Source: JACCRE01 sp049790855 (GTDB lineage Bacteria > Planctomycetota > Planctomycetia > Planctomycetales > Planctomycetaceae). Taken from it: a stretch of 36,470 nt of DNA. The notes beneath the pieces were generated by a model, which was not told the origin of the DNA, did not search any database, and saw nothing but the letters and a program-made list of their open reading frames with translations. Made by a program: the position numbers and the translations under genes. Below, one piece after another: positions 7,413 to 15,925 of the stretch; the stretch's first letter is position 1; each line of letters starts with the position of its first letter. The stretch lies in NCBI GenBank assembly GCA_049790855.1, contig JBAQZJ010000180.1:1-36470 (forward strand). Direction: 5' to 3'.

Positions 7413-8789
7413 ATGCCCGCCGTCGCGGCACCGCTGCGTATCTCCACGATCGACACGGCTGGAAGCGACGCCGACCGGTTGTTCGACGAGCTGCGCGGCA
7501 AGCTCAGTCCCAGGGGTGAGGTCGTTTCCGAGGCCGGTCGGAAGCGGACGGTCGAACTGTTCGGCGAGCCGCTCAGCCCGCAGCAGGTCGTCGAGAAGAT
7601 CTGCGGCGATGTGAAGAGCCGCGGCCTTGATGCCGTTCTCGAATACACCGCGAAGCTGGATCGCAAGGAACTGACCGCGGACACGATCCGCATCACGCCG
7701 GCGGAACTGGAGGAGGCTCACAAGGCCGCCGACCCGGCGTACCTCGGAACGATCCGGCGCATTCGCGACAACATCCGCGAGTTCCAGACGGCGATCCTGC
7801 ATCACGACATCAGCGTCGTACGGCAGACCGGGGCAGGGCGGGTCGAACTGCGACAGCGATACGTGCCGATGCGACGGATCGGCGTCTGCGTGCCGGGCGG
7901 GGCGGCCGCGTATCCTTCGACCTTGCTGATGACCGCCGTGCCGGCCCAGACGGCCGGCGTCGCCGAGGTCGCGGTCGTCGTCCCGCCGACCGACTTCGGC
8001 GGCTACAACGTCGACTTGCTCGCCGCGTGCCGCGAGATCGGCGTGACGGAGGTCTACCGCATCGGCGGAGCCCAAGCGATCGCGGCACTCGCTTACGGCG
8101 TCGAGGGCATCGCCCCGGTCGATATGATCGTCGGACCGGGCAACTTGTTCGTCGCTCTCGCGAAACGGCATGTTTACGGCGAAGTCGGCATCGACAGCAT
8201 CGCCGGACCGAGCGAGGTGATCGTTCTTGCCGATGAGACCGCGAACCCGGTGTTCGTCGCCAGCGACCTCATCTCGCAGGCCGAGCACAGCCCCGGCTCC
8301 GGCGTGCTGATCACCTGGCATCGGCCGCTGATCGATGCCGTGAAGGCCGAACTCGACCGGCAACTGGCGACACTGTCGCGCGGCGACCTCGCCCGGCAGA
8401 GCCTCGAAGACTACGGAGCCTTGATCCTCGCCCGCGACGCCGAAGAAGCGGCGACACTCGCCGATCGTCTCGCGACTGAGCACCTGCACATCTCGACCGC
8501 CGACCCGGAGGCAATGCTCAAGCGTGCGAAGAACGCCGGGGCGATCTTTCTCGGTCACCATACGCCGGTCGCCCTCGGCGATTACGTCGCGGGGCCGAGC
8601 CACGTCCTGCCGACCGGCGGCACGGCCCGCTTCGCGAATGGCCTGTGCGCGAACGATTTTCTGAAACGATCGAGCGTGATTTCCTACGATGAAGCCGCCC
8701 TTCGCGGTGCCGCCGACGACGTCCGCCTGATGGCCGACAAGGAAGGCTTGACGGCCCACCGGGCGAGCGTCGATGTGCGACTCTCGTAG
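7413..8789 (+). CDS. hisD: Histidinol dehydrogenase
   Basis: Catalyses the last two steps of histidine synthesis, L-histidinol to L-histidine, with two NAD+. The 458-aa length includes an N-terminal extension of about 20 residues. Zinc-site and catalytic residues are all visible: Gln289 and His292 in SQAEHSPGSG, the catalytic Glu356-His357 in ATEHLHIS, Asp390 in LGDYVAGPSHVLPT, and His449 in GLTAHR. The PGGAAAYPSTLLM and VDMIVGPGNLFVALAKR segments are typical. No other his genes are adjacent, so the pathway is dispersed in this genome. No strong ribosome-binding site precedes ATG 7413. Confidence 0.95.
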   Translation: MPAVAAPLRISTIDTAGSDADRLFDELRGKLSPRGEVVSEAGRKRTVELFGEPLSPQQVVEKICGDVKSRGLDAVLEYTAKLDRKELTADTIRITPAELEEAHKAADPAYLGTIRRIRDNIREFQTAILHHDISVVRQTGAGRVELRQRYVPMRRIGVCVPGGAAAYPSTLLMTAVPAQTAGVAEVAVVVPPTDFGGYNVDLLAACREIGVTEVYRIGGAQAIAALAYGVEGIAPVDMIVGPGNLFVALAKRHVYGEVGIDSIAGPSEVIVLADETANPVFVASDLISQAEHSPGSGVLITWHRPLIDAVKAELDRQLATLSRGDLARQSLEDYGALILARDAEEAATLADRLATEHLHISTADPEAMLKRAKNAGAIFLGHHTPVALGDYVAGPSHVLPTGGTARFANGLCANDFLKRSSVISYDEAALRGAADDVRLMADKEGLTAHRASVDVRLS

Positions 8790-8837
8790 TGCCGGCCGGG
8801 CTGCCCGCGAATCACGCGAATGGACGCGAATTATTCC

Positions 8838-8932
8838 GAACCACCAAGAGGACGAAGATCACAAAGAGATGTGACGGGGACCGGAAGAGCATTCATCCAA
8901 TTTCTTCGTGATCCTTGTGCTCATCGTGGTTC
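8838..8932. repeat. ACCACGAAG-type inverted repeat without a gene
   Basis: The arms 8838-8869 and 8901-8932 (32 nt each) are complementary at 25 of 32 positions, beginning GAACCAC on both sides and containing GATCAC-AAGA. The 31-nt centre contains no gene. The arms resemble the ACCACGGAACACACGG arms of the GxxExxY cassette at 21757-22245, so this may be a gene-less relative or decayed remnant. A CACGCGAATGGACGCGAAT direct repeat lies just before it. Confidence 0.7.
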
Positions 8933-8972
8933 ATCTTCTCCTTGTTTCGCGGGCCTCATTTCGATCAGTGAT

Positions 8973-9039
8973 GTAGGGCCGGCTGTGCCGGCCGGGTTCG
9001 CGTTCGTTGTCACAAGACGGCCGGCACACCCGACCCTAC
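8973..9039. repeat. TAGGG-type inverted repeat directly before the hydrolase start
   Basis: The arms 8973-8993 and 9019-9039 (21 nt) match at 19 of 21 positions in inverted orientation, starting GTAGGG(C/T)CGG and ending TGTGCCGGCC. The element stops 5 nt before the ATG at 9045, so a hairpin in the mRNA would occupy the ribosome-binding region. No separate Shine-Dalgarno sequence is visible. Confidence 0.75.
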
Positions 9040-9044
9040 GCTCC

Positions 9045-10148
9045 ATGGATTCCATCCGCGACGTGTTGCCCCGCACGGCCGACCTGATCGCCGCCGACTT
9101 CGCGGCGGGGCAGCACAAGGGGTTTCAGTTGTACGTCTCTCTGAAGGGGGAAGTGCTCGCGGACGCCGCATCGGGTGAAGCAGCGCCCGGCGTGCCGATG
9201 GAGCCTGAAACGCTCGTCTGCTGGCTGTCGTCCGGCAAGCCGCTGACGGCGATGGCGATCGGCCTGCTCTGGCATCGCAGTCTGCTGTCGCTCGATGATC
9301 CCGTCGCGAGGCACCTCCCCGAGTTCGGGCGGAACGGGAAGGGCGGCATCACGATTCGCCATCTGCTGGCGCATACCGCTGGTCTGCCGAACGTCGAGTC
9401 GGGTTACCCGCAGGCGACTTGGGAGGAGTCCATCGCCGCGGTTTGCTCGGCACCGATGGAGGACGGCTGGATCGTCGGCAAGACGGCGGGATATCACACG
9501 GCGTCGAGCTGGTTCATGCTCGGAGAAGTGATTCAACGCGTCTCCGGTCGGCCCTTCGTCGAGTTCGTTCGCAACGAAATCTGCGTGCCCGCCGAGATGG
9601 CCGACGTCGCTTTCGCTCTCACCGAAGGACAGGCCGCGTCGTACGGCGACCGCGTCGGATGGACATGGCGACGGAGCGGCAAGACGCTCGAAGCCCTGGA
9701 CTGGCATCAACCACCGCGGCTCACGCGGGCGAGTCCCGGCAGCAGCGCCCGCGGACCGATTCATGGTCTCGGGCGGTTCTACGAAAACCTGCTTGCCGCT
9801 TTCGATGGTCGCGAGTCTCCGTTTCCTGCGGAGACTGTCGCAGCGATGACGACTCCGCAGCGCATCGGTGAGTTCGATCGCACCTTCCGGCATGTCGTCG
9901 ACTTCGGTCTCGGCTTCCTCGTCGACTCGAACCGCTACGGAGTCGACACGGTTCCGTACGGCTTCGGCCGGCACTGCTCGCCGCGAACGTTCGGCCACGG
10001 CGGTTCGCAGTCGTCGATCGGCTTCGCCGACCCGGCCCACGGCCTCGCCGTCGCCTGGGCGGCGAACGCGATGATCGGCGAACCCCGCCATCAAGTGCGC
10101 AATCGCGAGATCAACACGGCGATTTATGAGGATTTGCGGCTGGCGTAA
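9045..10148 (+). CDS. Serine hydrolase of the beta-lactamase (class C / EstB-like) family
   Basis: A 367-aa protein with the penicillin-binding/beta-lactamase fold. The SxxK nucleophile motif is at 62-65 (SSGKPLTAM) and the general-base tyrosine is probably Tyr150 in GYHTASSWF, where the usual Y-x-N is Y-x-T. The C-terminal HGG segment is FGHGGSQSSIGF, followed by AWAANAM. HLLAHTAGLP (107-116) is also typical. No signal peptide is seen, so a cytoplasmic esterase or peptidase role is as likely as beta-lactam hydrolysis. ATG 9045 was chosen because the family N-terminus begins there and the upstream frame (from 8820) runs through two inverted repeats. The substrate is unknown. Confidence 0.87.
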   Translation: MDSIRDVLPRTADLIAADFAAGQHKGFQLYVSLKGEVLADAASGEAAPGVPMEPETLVCWLSSGKPLTAMAIGLLWHRSLLSLDDPVARHLPEFGRNGKGGITIRHLLAHTAGLPNVESGYPQATWEESIAAVCSAPMEDGWIVGKTAGYHTASSWFMLGEVIQRVSGRPFVEFVRNEICVPAEMADVAFALTEGQAASYGDRVGWTWRRSGKTLEALDWHQPPRLTRASPGSSARGPIHGLGRFYENLLAAFDGRESPFPAETVAAMTTPQRIGEFDRTFRHVVDFGLGFLVDSNRYGVDTVPYGFGRHCSPRTFGHGGSQSSIGFADPAHGLAVAWAANAMIGEPRHQVRNREINTAIYEDLRLA

Positions 10149-10180
10149 CGCTTCCCAGTATCTGCTTGAAAGACGTGACG

Positions 10181-10738
10181 ATGCGATACGTCATTGCCGA
10201 CCTCGAAGCGACGTGCTGGGAGAACGTCCGACACTCGCCCCGCATGGAAACCATCGAGATCGGGGCGGTTCGACTGGCCTCCGCGGTCGGTCCCGCGGAT
10301 GGCGAGTTTTCCGAGTTCGTCCGCCCGATCGCATCGCCGAAGCTGAGCCCGTTCTGCATCTCCCTCACTTCGATCCGGCAGGAAGATGTGGACTCGGTCG
10401 AGTATTTCTGGTCGGTGTTCCCGCGGTTCGTCGAGTGGTGCGGTCCGGAGCCGTTCGTCTTCTGTTCATGGGGCAGCTACGACCTCGGCCAACTCCGGGC
10501 GGATTGCGACCGCCACGGAATGGCGTTCCCCGCGGCCTTGGAGTGTCACATCAACCTGAAGAAGGAATTCGCACGCTTGCGCGGCGAGAAGGTGCGCGGC
10601 ATGGCGCGGGCGTTGAAGGCGGCCGGCTTGAGCCTTGAAGGAACGCACCATCGCGCGATCGACGACGCCCGCAACATCGCCCGCCTCGCCCTCCTCATTC
10701 TCTCCGCTCTCGAGACGGAGGGAGGCGTGCCGGATTGA
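10181..10738 (+). CDS. DEDDh 3'-5' exonuclease (ERI1/KapD-like)
   Basis: A 185-aa exonuclease of the DnaQ superfamily. The ExoI motif is IADLEATCW with Asp7 and Glu9; ExoII carries Asp101 in SWGSYDLGQL; ExoIII is HHRAIDDARN with His157 and Asp162. The LEATCW form and the short length place it near the ERI-1/KapD group, which trims structured RNA or single-stranded nucleic acids. A TTG at 10166 would add five residues; ATG 10181 gives the usual N-terminus. It follows the hydrolase by 32 bp on the same strand and converges with pyrF 6 bp beyond its stop. The natural substrate is unknown. Confidence 0.88.
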   Translation: MRYVIADLEATCWENVRHSPRMETIEIGAVRLASAVGPADGEFSEFVRPIASPKLSPFCISLTSIRQEDVDSVEYFWSVFPRFVEWCGPEPFVFCSWGSYDLGQLRADCDRHGMAFPAALECHINLKKEFARLRGEKVRGMARALKAAGLSLEGTHHRAIDDARNIARLALLILSALETEGGVPD

Positions 10739-10744
10739 GTACGC

Positions 10745-11671
10745 TCACGTTGTGACGACCGCTCTGAGGTCGTCGATCATCTTCCGCGTCGCCGCCTCGG
10801 CGGCCACTTCCCAGCGGTCGGGGCCGAACTCGTCGGCGTAGAGCTTGTCGCGGAAGGCGAAGTTGATCGCCCGGCTGCTGTTGATGACGGCGCCTAAGCC
10901 GCGGTCGTCGAAAGCGGCAGCGACATCGGCCGCCGTGCCGCCTTGGCTGCCGTAGCCGGGGACGAGCAGGGGGGCATGCGGCATCGCCGCCCGGAGAGAC
11001 CTCAACTCGTCTGGGTAGGTCGCCCCGACAACGGCACCCACGCAGCCGTAGTCGTCGCCGTCGGCCGTCTGTACGGCGAGTCGTTCGACAGCCTCGGCGA
11101 CGATCTCGTAGACCTTCCGCCCGTCTTGCGACACGTCTTGAAAAGTTCCCGCTCCCGGATTGCTCGTGCGGACGAGGACGTAGATCCCGCCGCCGACGGC
11201 CGCCGCCCGCTTCACAAACGGTTCGAGCGTATCGGCACCCAGATAGGGGCTGACGGTCAGTGCATCGGCCTGCCAGGGATGATCTGGTTCGGCGCCACCG
11301 ATCAACCCCGCAGCGTAAGCTTCGGCAGTCGTCCCGATATCGCCGCGCTTCGCATCGAGAATCACAATCAGCCCCGCCTGTCGCGCATAGGCGATGACCT
11401 TTCCCAGTGCGGCGAACCCTGCGGGTCCGTACTGCTCGAAGAACGCCGCCTGCGGTTTGACGGCCGGCACGAGCGGGGCGACGACGTCGATCAGGCGGCA
11501 GCAGAATTCGACGAAGGCCCGAGACGCGGCGTGCGTCTCGTTCGTTTCCAGCGAGCGGGCCTGTTCGACGATCGATGGCGGCAGCAGATCGAGCCGCGGA
11601 TCAATTCCGACGAGGGCCGCGGTCTTCGTCCGGCGAACGGCGTCGTGGAGACGTGTGGCGTAGTGAGACAT
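10745..11671 (-). CDS. pyrF: Orotidine 5'-phosphate decarboxylase (type 2 family)
   Basis: Decarboxylates OMP to UMP, the last step of de novo pyrimidine synthesis. The catalytic segment ILDAKRGDIGTTA sits at about 104-116, with the Asp-Lys-Asp charged set in DAKRGD. An N-terminal VGIDPRLDLLP and a C-terminal LVPGYGSQGGTA phosphate-binding segment complete the barrel. The 308-aa length and the DAKRGDIG form mark the longer type 2 subfamily found in actinobacteria, planctomycetes and myxobacteria. ATG 11671 (MSHYATRL) fits the family; ATG 11680 would add three residues, and the frame further upstream is unrelated. Confidence 0.94.
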   Translation of the reverse strand: MSHYATRLHDAVRRTKTAALVGIDPRLDLLPPSIVEQARSLETNETHAASRAFVEFCCRLIDVVAPLVPAVKPQAAFFEQYGPAGFAALGKVIAYARQAGLIVILDAKRGDIGTTAEAYAAGLIGGAEPDHPWQADALTVSPYLGADTLEPFVKRAAAVGGGIYVLVRTSNPGAGTFQDVSQDGRKVYEIVAEAVERLAVQTADGDDYGCVGAVVGATYPDELRSLRAAMPHAPLLVPGYGSQGGTAADVAAAFDDRGLGAVINSSRAINFAFRDKLYADEFGPDRWEVAAEAATRKMIDDLRAVVTT

Positions 11672-11758
11672 GGCGGGCATTGTGCGACGGTCGTCCCCGG
11701 GTTCCAAGGGGTAGCTAAGGAGATCGTGCGTAAGGTATGCTGAATCCGGGGAAGGCCA

Positions 11759-12000
11759 ATGCCGTTCTATCTCTACCTGTGGGACGTAGAAAACGAACGC
11801 CATCTGGCAGAGCAGGCGTGACAGCGGATGAATTCGAACAGGGTGTCGGATACCCGGACGAGACAGTCGAGAGCAAGTCGAGTGGACGGCCCGCCGCGGT
11901 TGGTTATACAGCTTCAGGCCGATACCTGATCTGCGTCTTCGAATTGATCGACGACGTGACCGTTTACCCGATCACGGCTTACGAATTGATCGAGGAATGA
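11759..12000 (+). pseudogene. BrnT/ParE-like toxin-type gene with a frameshift
   Basis: The frame from ATG 11759 reads MPFYLYLWDVENERHLAEQ and hits TGA at 11819-11821. The family-like continuation GVTADEFEQGVGYPDE and onward (including SGRPAAVGYTASGRYLICV and ending VYPITAYELIEE) is in the neighbouring frame, which ends at 12000. Restoring one base near 11816 would join HLAE to GVTADEFE and give an uninterrupted protein of about 80 aa. The layout resembles BrnT/DUF4258-type proteins, whose role as toxins is known only for BrnT. A GTG at 11818 could still start a shortened product. Its end overlaps the ATG of the next gene by 4 nt. A sequencing error is the main alternative. Confidence 0.7.
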
Positions 12001-12386
12001 ACTTGGTCGATCGCCTGACGCACCGAACGGGCGTTCCGCTGATGGACGAGGGCGCGACGCGCTTGGCGGCAACTCGCGGCCGCATCGACGAGATCCGCAG
12101 TCAAATTGAGACGGACTTGCCCGCTCTGCTCGCCGCGGCGCGCCGTGCGAAAGCGGCACATGATGCTGCGATTGCGCCAGTCCGGCAGGCCATCCTGCCC
12201 CTCAAAGCCGAACGGGAAGCGCAGGGCGTCTCGTTGACTGACTTGGAAGCCCGCACTGGAGTTGCTGCGGCTGAATTAGAGCGCATCGAAAGGGAATCGC
12301 AGCTGATGCCGAGCCTGGTGATGCTCGATCTCTATGCGAGAGCTCTGAATAAGCGGCTGTGGATGACGCTGACCGAGTTGAATTGA
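11997..12386 (+). CDS. XRE-type HTH protein, probable antitoxin partner
   Basis: A 129-aa protein overlapping the preceding BrnT-like frame by 4 nt (ATGA), the signature of translational coupling. Residues about 15-65 are a charged, mostly helical region (RGRIDEIRSQIETDLPALLAAARRAKAAHD). Residues about 73-125 form a helix-turn-helix: QGVSLTDLEARTGVAAAELERIE, then LDLYARALNKRLWMTL, the XRE/Cro pattern with a final helix often seen in these antitoxins. The gene is intact although its presumed partner is frameshifted. Autoregulation of the pair is likely by analogy but no operator was identified. Confidence 0.7.
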   Translation: MNLVDRLTHRTGVPLMDEGATRLAATRGRIDEIRSQIETDLPALLAAARRAKAAHDAAIAPVRQAILPLKAEREAQGVSLTDLEARTGVAAAELERIERESQLMPSLVMLDLYARALNKRLWMTLTELN

Positions 12387-12477
12387 TGTCCCGAACCCCT
12401 CTGGACCGTTTCGGCGGGTTTTGCCACACTCCGCGGCCTTCGGAGTCGTGCATCCGCTGAAATCAGGGCCGGTCGGC

Positions 12478-13452
12478 ATGGATGTCTCGGTCGTCGTACC
12501 GTTGTTCAACGAGGCGGAGAACGTCCGCCCTCTGCACGCTGCGCTGACCGACGTCCTGCGTCCGCTCGGGAAACAGTACGAGATCATTCTCGTCGACGAC
12601 GGCTCTCGCGACGGCACGACCGATCGGCTGCGCGAGGTTGCGGCCTCTGATCCCGACGTGAAGCTCGTGCTGTTCCGGTCGAACTTCGGCCAGACGGCGG
12701 CGCTTTCGGCGGGCCTGAAATACGCCTCGGGGGCGGCCGTTGTGACTCTCGACGGTGATCTTCAGAACGATCCCGCCGACGTCCCGATGATGCTCGCGAA
12801 GCTCGACGAAGGATACGATTACGTTCACGGCTGGCGGAAGGATCGGCAGGACGCCCTTGTCCACCGCAAGATTCCCAGCCGAATCGCGAACCGACTGATC
12901 GCTGGCGTGACCGGCGTCGACGTCCACGATCTCGGCTGCGCGCTCAAGGTGATGCGACTGGAAATCGCCCGCGAGTTGCGACTCTACGGCGACATGCACC
13001 GGTTCATCACGATTCTCGCCGCCCGCAACGGCGCGACGTGCTGCGAGGTCGTCACAAGGCATCACCCGCGCCGGCATGGAGCGTCGAAATACGGGTTGTC
13101 TCGAACGATTCGCGTCGTGCTCGATCTGATCACCGTTTATTACCTGACTCGACATCTTCGCAGCCCGATGCGACTGTTCGGCGGAGCCGGGCTGACATGC
13201 GGCGTCGTCGGCATGTCGGCCGCGGCGACGACGGTCGGCATGAAAGTGCTTGGTGGCGTCGACATGACCGGGAATCCGCTGCTGCTGTTGACGGTTCTCT
13301 CGGCGATGCTCGGCGTGCAGTTTCTCGCCCTCGGGCTTCTGGGAGAACTCGGCACCCGCATCTTCTACGAAGTCCGGGGCGGCGAACCGTACGCCGTTCG
13401 CGAAACGATGAACTTCGACCTGCCCGAACAGGCGTTGCGGCGTGCGGCGTAA
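12478..13452 (+). CDS. GT2 polyprenyl-phosphate glycosyltransferase (DPM1/GtrB/ArnC-like)
   Basis: A 324-aa membrane-associated glycosyltransferase expected to move a sugar from a nucleotide donor to polyprenyl phosphate. The GT-A fold is visible: VSVVVPLFNEAENV at the N-terminus, IILVDDGSRDGT at 37-48, and the metal-binding LDGDLQNDP at 91-99. The segment RHHPRRHGASKYG is typical of the DPM1 group. Two membrane segments close the protein (about 235-260 and 265-295, the second around LLLLTVLSAMLGVQFLAL). ATG 12478 was chosen because the family motif starts at once. The membrane glycosyltransferase after it (gap 191 bp) would be the natural user of the lipid-linked sugar. The sugar is unknown. 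Confidence 0.9.
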   Translation: MDVSVVVPLFNEAENVRPLHAALTDVLRPLGKQYEIILVDDGSRDGTTDRLREVAASDPDVKLVLFRSNFGQTAALSAGLKYASGAAVVTLDGDLQNDPADVPMMLAKLDEGYDYVHGWRKDRQDALVHRKIPSRIANRLIAGVTGVDVHDLGCALKVMRLEIARELRLYGDMHRFITILAARNGATCCEVVTRHHPRRHGASKYGLSRTIRVVLDLITVYYLTRHLRSPMRLFGGAGLTCGVVGMSAAATTVGMKVLGGVDMTGNPLLLLTVLSAMLGVQFLALGLLGELGTRIFYEVRGGEPYAVRETMNFDLPEQALRRAA

Positions 13453-13643
13453 CGCACGTTGGGAACATCGAACGAAGAACGAACATGACCAAGGAAAACG
13501 TCCCTCGTCGCAGATGACCGCGGATCGGGAACCCTGCCGGCCTCTGCGTCGTCCTCCCTGCGGACGTCGATCATCACGACTCAACCGCGTTCGCCGAGCG
13601 GCTCACGCCGTTTGAATCCGCTGCGAACCCTGCGACATCGAAC

Positions 13644-15494
13644 ATGGCCTCTGTCCTCTCCCAAGCCGGTGAGTCCACGATCACCACACCCGGCACAGGT
13701 CGACCCGTCCGGGCGTGGCACGTCGGCCTCGGTGTTGCATTCCTGATCGGAGCGTTTTCACTGTTCTTCGAGTTGGCCGATGCGAAAAGTCTCGGTTCGC
13801 ACGAGGGCTATGCGATCGTTCCCGCTCGCGAAATGCTGTTGTCGGGTGACTATGTCGTGCCGCGGTTCGGCGAGATGCCGCGGTTGAAGAAGCCGCCATT
13901 GATCTACTGGTCGATTCTCGGATCGGCAAGCCTCACGGGGCAGCTCGACATCTGGTCGGCCCGCCTGCCGGCGGCCGTCTCCGGGCTGTTGCTGGGCGGG
14001 TTGATGGCCTGCTGGGCCTGGCGGTGGTACGGCGGTGTCGCCGCGGTCGGCGCCGCGGTGGCCCAACTGACGAGCGTGTACGTGCTCGTGTTCGCCCGGA
14101 AGGCGGAAGCGGACATGATTCTCGTGCTGCTCATCGCGGCGGCGCTGTCGCTGGTCTCCGGCCACGATCCGACCGAATCGCGCCGGGCCACCTTCCTGCG
14201 TTGGGTCGGCATCTGGGCCTGTGCCGCGGTGTCTTGGCTCGGAAAGTTCCACTTCGCGCCGGCGATGATCTTCGCTCCGGCGATCGCATGGCTCGTGCTG
14301 GAGAGACGTTGGCGGTTTTTGTTCGGAATGCTCAACCCCGCCGGTCTCCTGCTGTTTGCCGTCGCCGCGGGAGTCTGGCCGGCCCTGGTTCTGCAGCGCC
14401 TGCCGGAAGCGTGGGCGATCTGGCAGGAAGAGACGATCGGTCGCGCGGTGGGCGAACTCGGGCATCAGCCCGTCTGGTTCTATCTGCCACACCTCGTCAC
14501 ATGGACGTTGCCGTGGACGCTGTTCGCCGTAATGGCCTGGCCGGAAAGCTTGCGGGTAGGATTTGGCACCTTGGTCGCCGAATTGCTGGGGAAGCGCACC
14601 ACAAGCGGTGCGGCTAACAGTTCGACGAGCATGTTTCAAAGGCTCGATGCGATTTGGCGCAAGGTCGTCGCCGTCGGTGATCCGCGGGAGCGCTTTTTGT
14701 GGGTCTGGCTCGGCGTGTCGTTCGCCATCGTGACGATCTCGGCGAACAAGCATCCGCATTACATCCTGCCGGCACTGCCCGCCTTTTCTCTTTGGACCGG
14801 TCGCCGGTTCGCTCAATTGGCCGCACAGGCCCGACAGGGACGACGGTTGCTGCCGTTGCCGCTGGCGGTCGGGCTGACGGTCGCGGCGACGGCCGCCGTC
14901 GCAGGTTCGATCGTCCTCGCCGATCAGCTTCCAGAAGGATTGACGCTCGAAGTCCTGCTGTCGGTTGTCGGGGCAGGAGGAGTCGGCCTGACGATCGGGG
15001 GGTGGCTGCTCTATGCCCGGCGAAATCGAACGGCCGCCGCCGTCATCGCGGTCGCCTGGGTCGTTGCCTGCGGAGCGGCGATCGGATGGATGACGCCGGC
15101 ACAAGATCATCGGCGAGGTGCCTACCACTTCGCCGAGAAGGCTCGATCGCGTTTCGGCCAAGACGCCGAAATCGGCGTTTACGGAATCGAGAAGGATGCC
15201 GCGGTCTGGTATCTGGGCGAGCCGACGTTTCGGGCGGAAACGCCTCAAGCGCTCGCCGCTCGCCTTGAAGCGTCATCCAGGCTTCGGATTCTCACGATCG
15301 CCGATCACGAAGACGTTCTGTCGCAACTCGGCGACGTTCGCGTCATTGAGCGTTTCCGCGATCAGCCGGGGCTGCCCAAGGTCGTACTCGGGCACTACCG
15401 CAAGCTGGTGCTTCTCGAACTGGAAGCACGATCGGCGACGGCGGAAGATCCCGGCCGAGAGCCGCGACCGTCAGGGAGCCAGCGAAGCCGCTGA
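13644..15494 (+). CDS. GT39 membrane glycosyltransferase (ArnT/PMT-like)
   Basis: A 616-aa multi-pass membrane protein. The first periplasmic loop has the family layout: after TM1 (about 28-48), LGSHEGYAIVPAREML with the catalytic-type acidic residue in HEGY, then PRFGEMPRLKKPPLIYW. At least ten hydrophobic segments follow, e.g. WICACAAVSWLG-like stretches near 180-200 and the paired helices at 430-485. A soluble C-terminal portion of about 120 residues follows. ArnT/PMT enzymes transfer a sugar from polyprenyl phosphate to lipid A or protein on the outer face of the membrane. The preceding GT2 gene probably makes the donor. The acceptor cannot be inferred. Confidence 0.85.
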   Translation: MASVLSQAGESTITTPGTGRPVRAWHVGLGVAFLIGAFSLFFELADAKSLGSHEGYAIVPAREMLLSGDYVVPRFGEMPRLKKPPLIYWSILGSASLTGQLDIWSARLPAAVSGLLLGGLMACWAWRWYGGVAAVGAAVAQLTSVYVLVFARKAEADMILVLLIAAALSLVSGHDPTESRRATFLRWVGIWACAAVSWLGKFHFAPAMIFAPAIAWLVLERRWRFLFGMLNPAGLLLFAVAAGVWPALVLQRLPEAWAIWQEETIGRAVGELGHQPVWFYLPHLVTWTLPWTLFAVMAWPESLRVGFGTLVAELLGKRTTSGAANSSTSMFQRLDAIWRKVVAVGDPRERFLWVWLGVSFAIVTISANKHPHYILPALPAFSLWTGRRFAQLAAQARQGRRLLPLPLAVGLTVAATAAVAGSIVLADQLPEGLTLEVLLSVVGAGGVGLTIGGWLLYARRNRTAAAVIAVAWVVACGAAIGWMTPAQDHRRGAYHFAEKARSRFGQDAEIGVYGIEKDAAVWYLGEPTFRAETPQALAARLEASSRLRILTIADHEDVLSQLGDVRVIERFRDQPGLPKVVLGHYRKLVLLELEARSATAEDPGREPRPSGSQRSR

Positions 15495-15925
15495 TCCTCG
15501 AAAAATGGCGTGATCGCGATTTTGGGGCGTTCGGAAAGCGTCGAGAAGCCGCAACCGATTGCTGCGGCGGATGATGCATTTACAAACGTCTTCCGGAAGC
15601 CGCCGCGAACGCCTCGAATTCCGACCGTCGAATAAGGACTTACGTCCGAAAACGAGCAGCACGCCCTTAAGGGTGAGGGGCATGCGCGTGACATGCCGAC
15701 GCGACGAGGCAGACGCTCCCGACGGTCGCGGCGAAACGCACCGGTTGGCGAGCAGCCGCCACAGACGTTCCGAAAGGATACTAATGCTCATACCATTCCC
15801 AAGGCGCACGCTTGACGGACTATCCCACACACACCTAGACTGCTCCACGCGAATCTTCCGATACTTGGCTGGATATCGGATTCGATTTATTCATACTGAC
15901 TGTTCATCAGCTGGTCTCACCAGAG
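15495..15925. other. 431-bp region without a convincing gene, upstream of the LysR regulator
   Basis: No reading frame here shows family-like sequence. The last 100 bp are AT-richer than the surroundings (for example GATTTATTCATACTG near 15885-15900) and probably hold the LysR gene promoter. A 10-bp perfect palindrome CCCTTAAGGG lies at 15664-15673. The frame 15559-16035 crosses the region but overlaps the LysR gene and has no recognisable motif. Confidence 0.5.

Noticed and set aside
7338..8759. 473-aa minus-strand frame opposite hisD
   Set aside because: Shadow of hisD; its translation is rich in Arg, Asp and Gly with no family resemblance.
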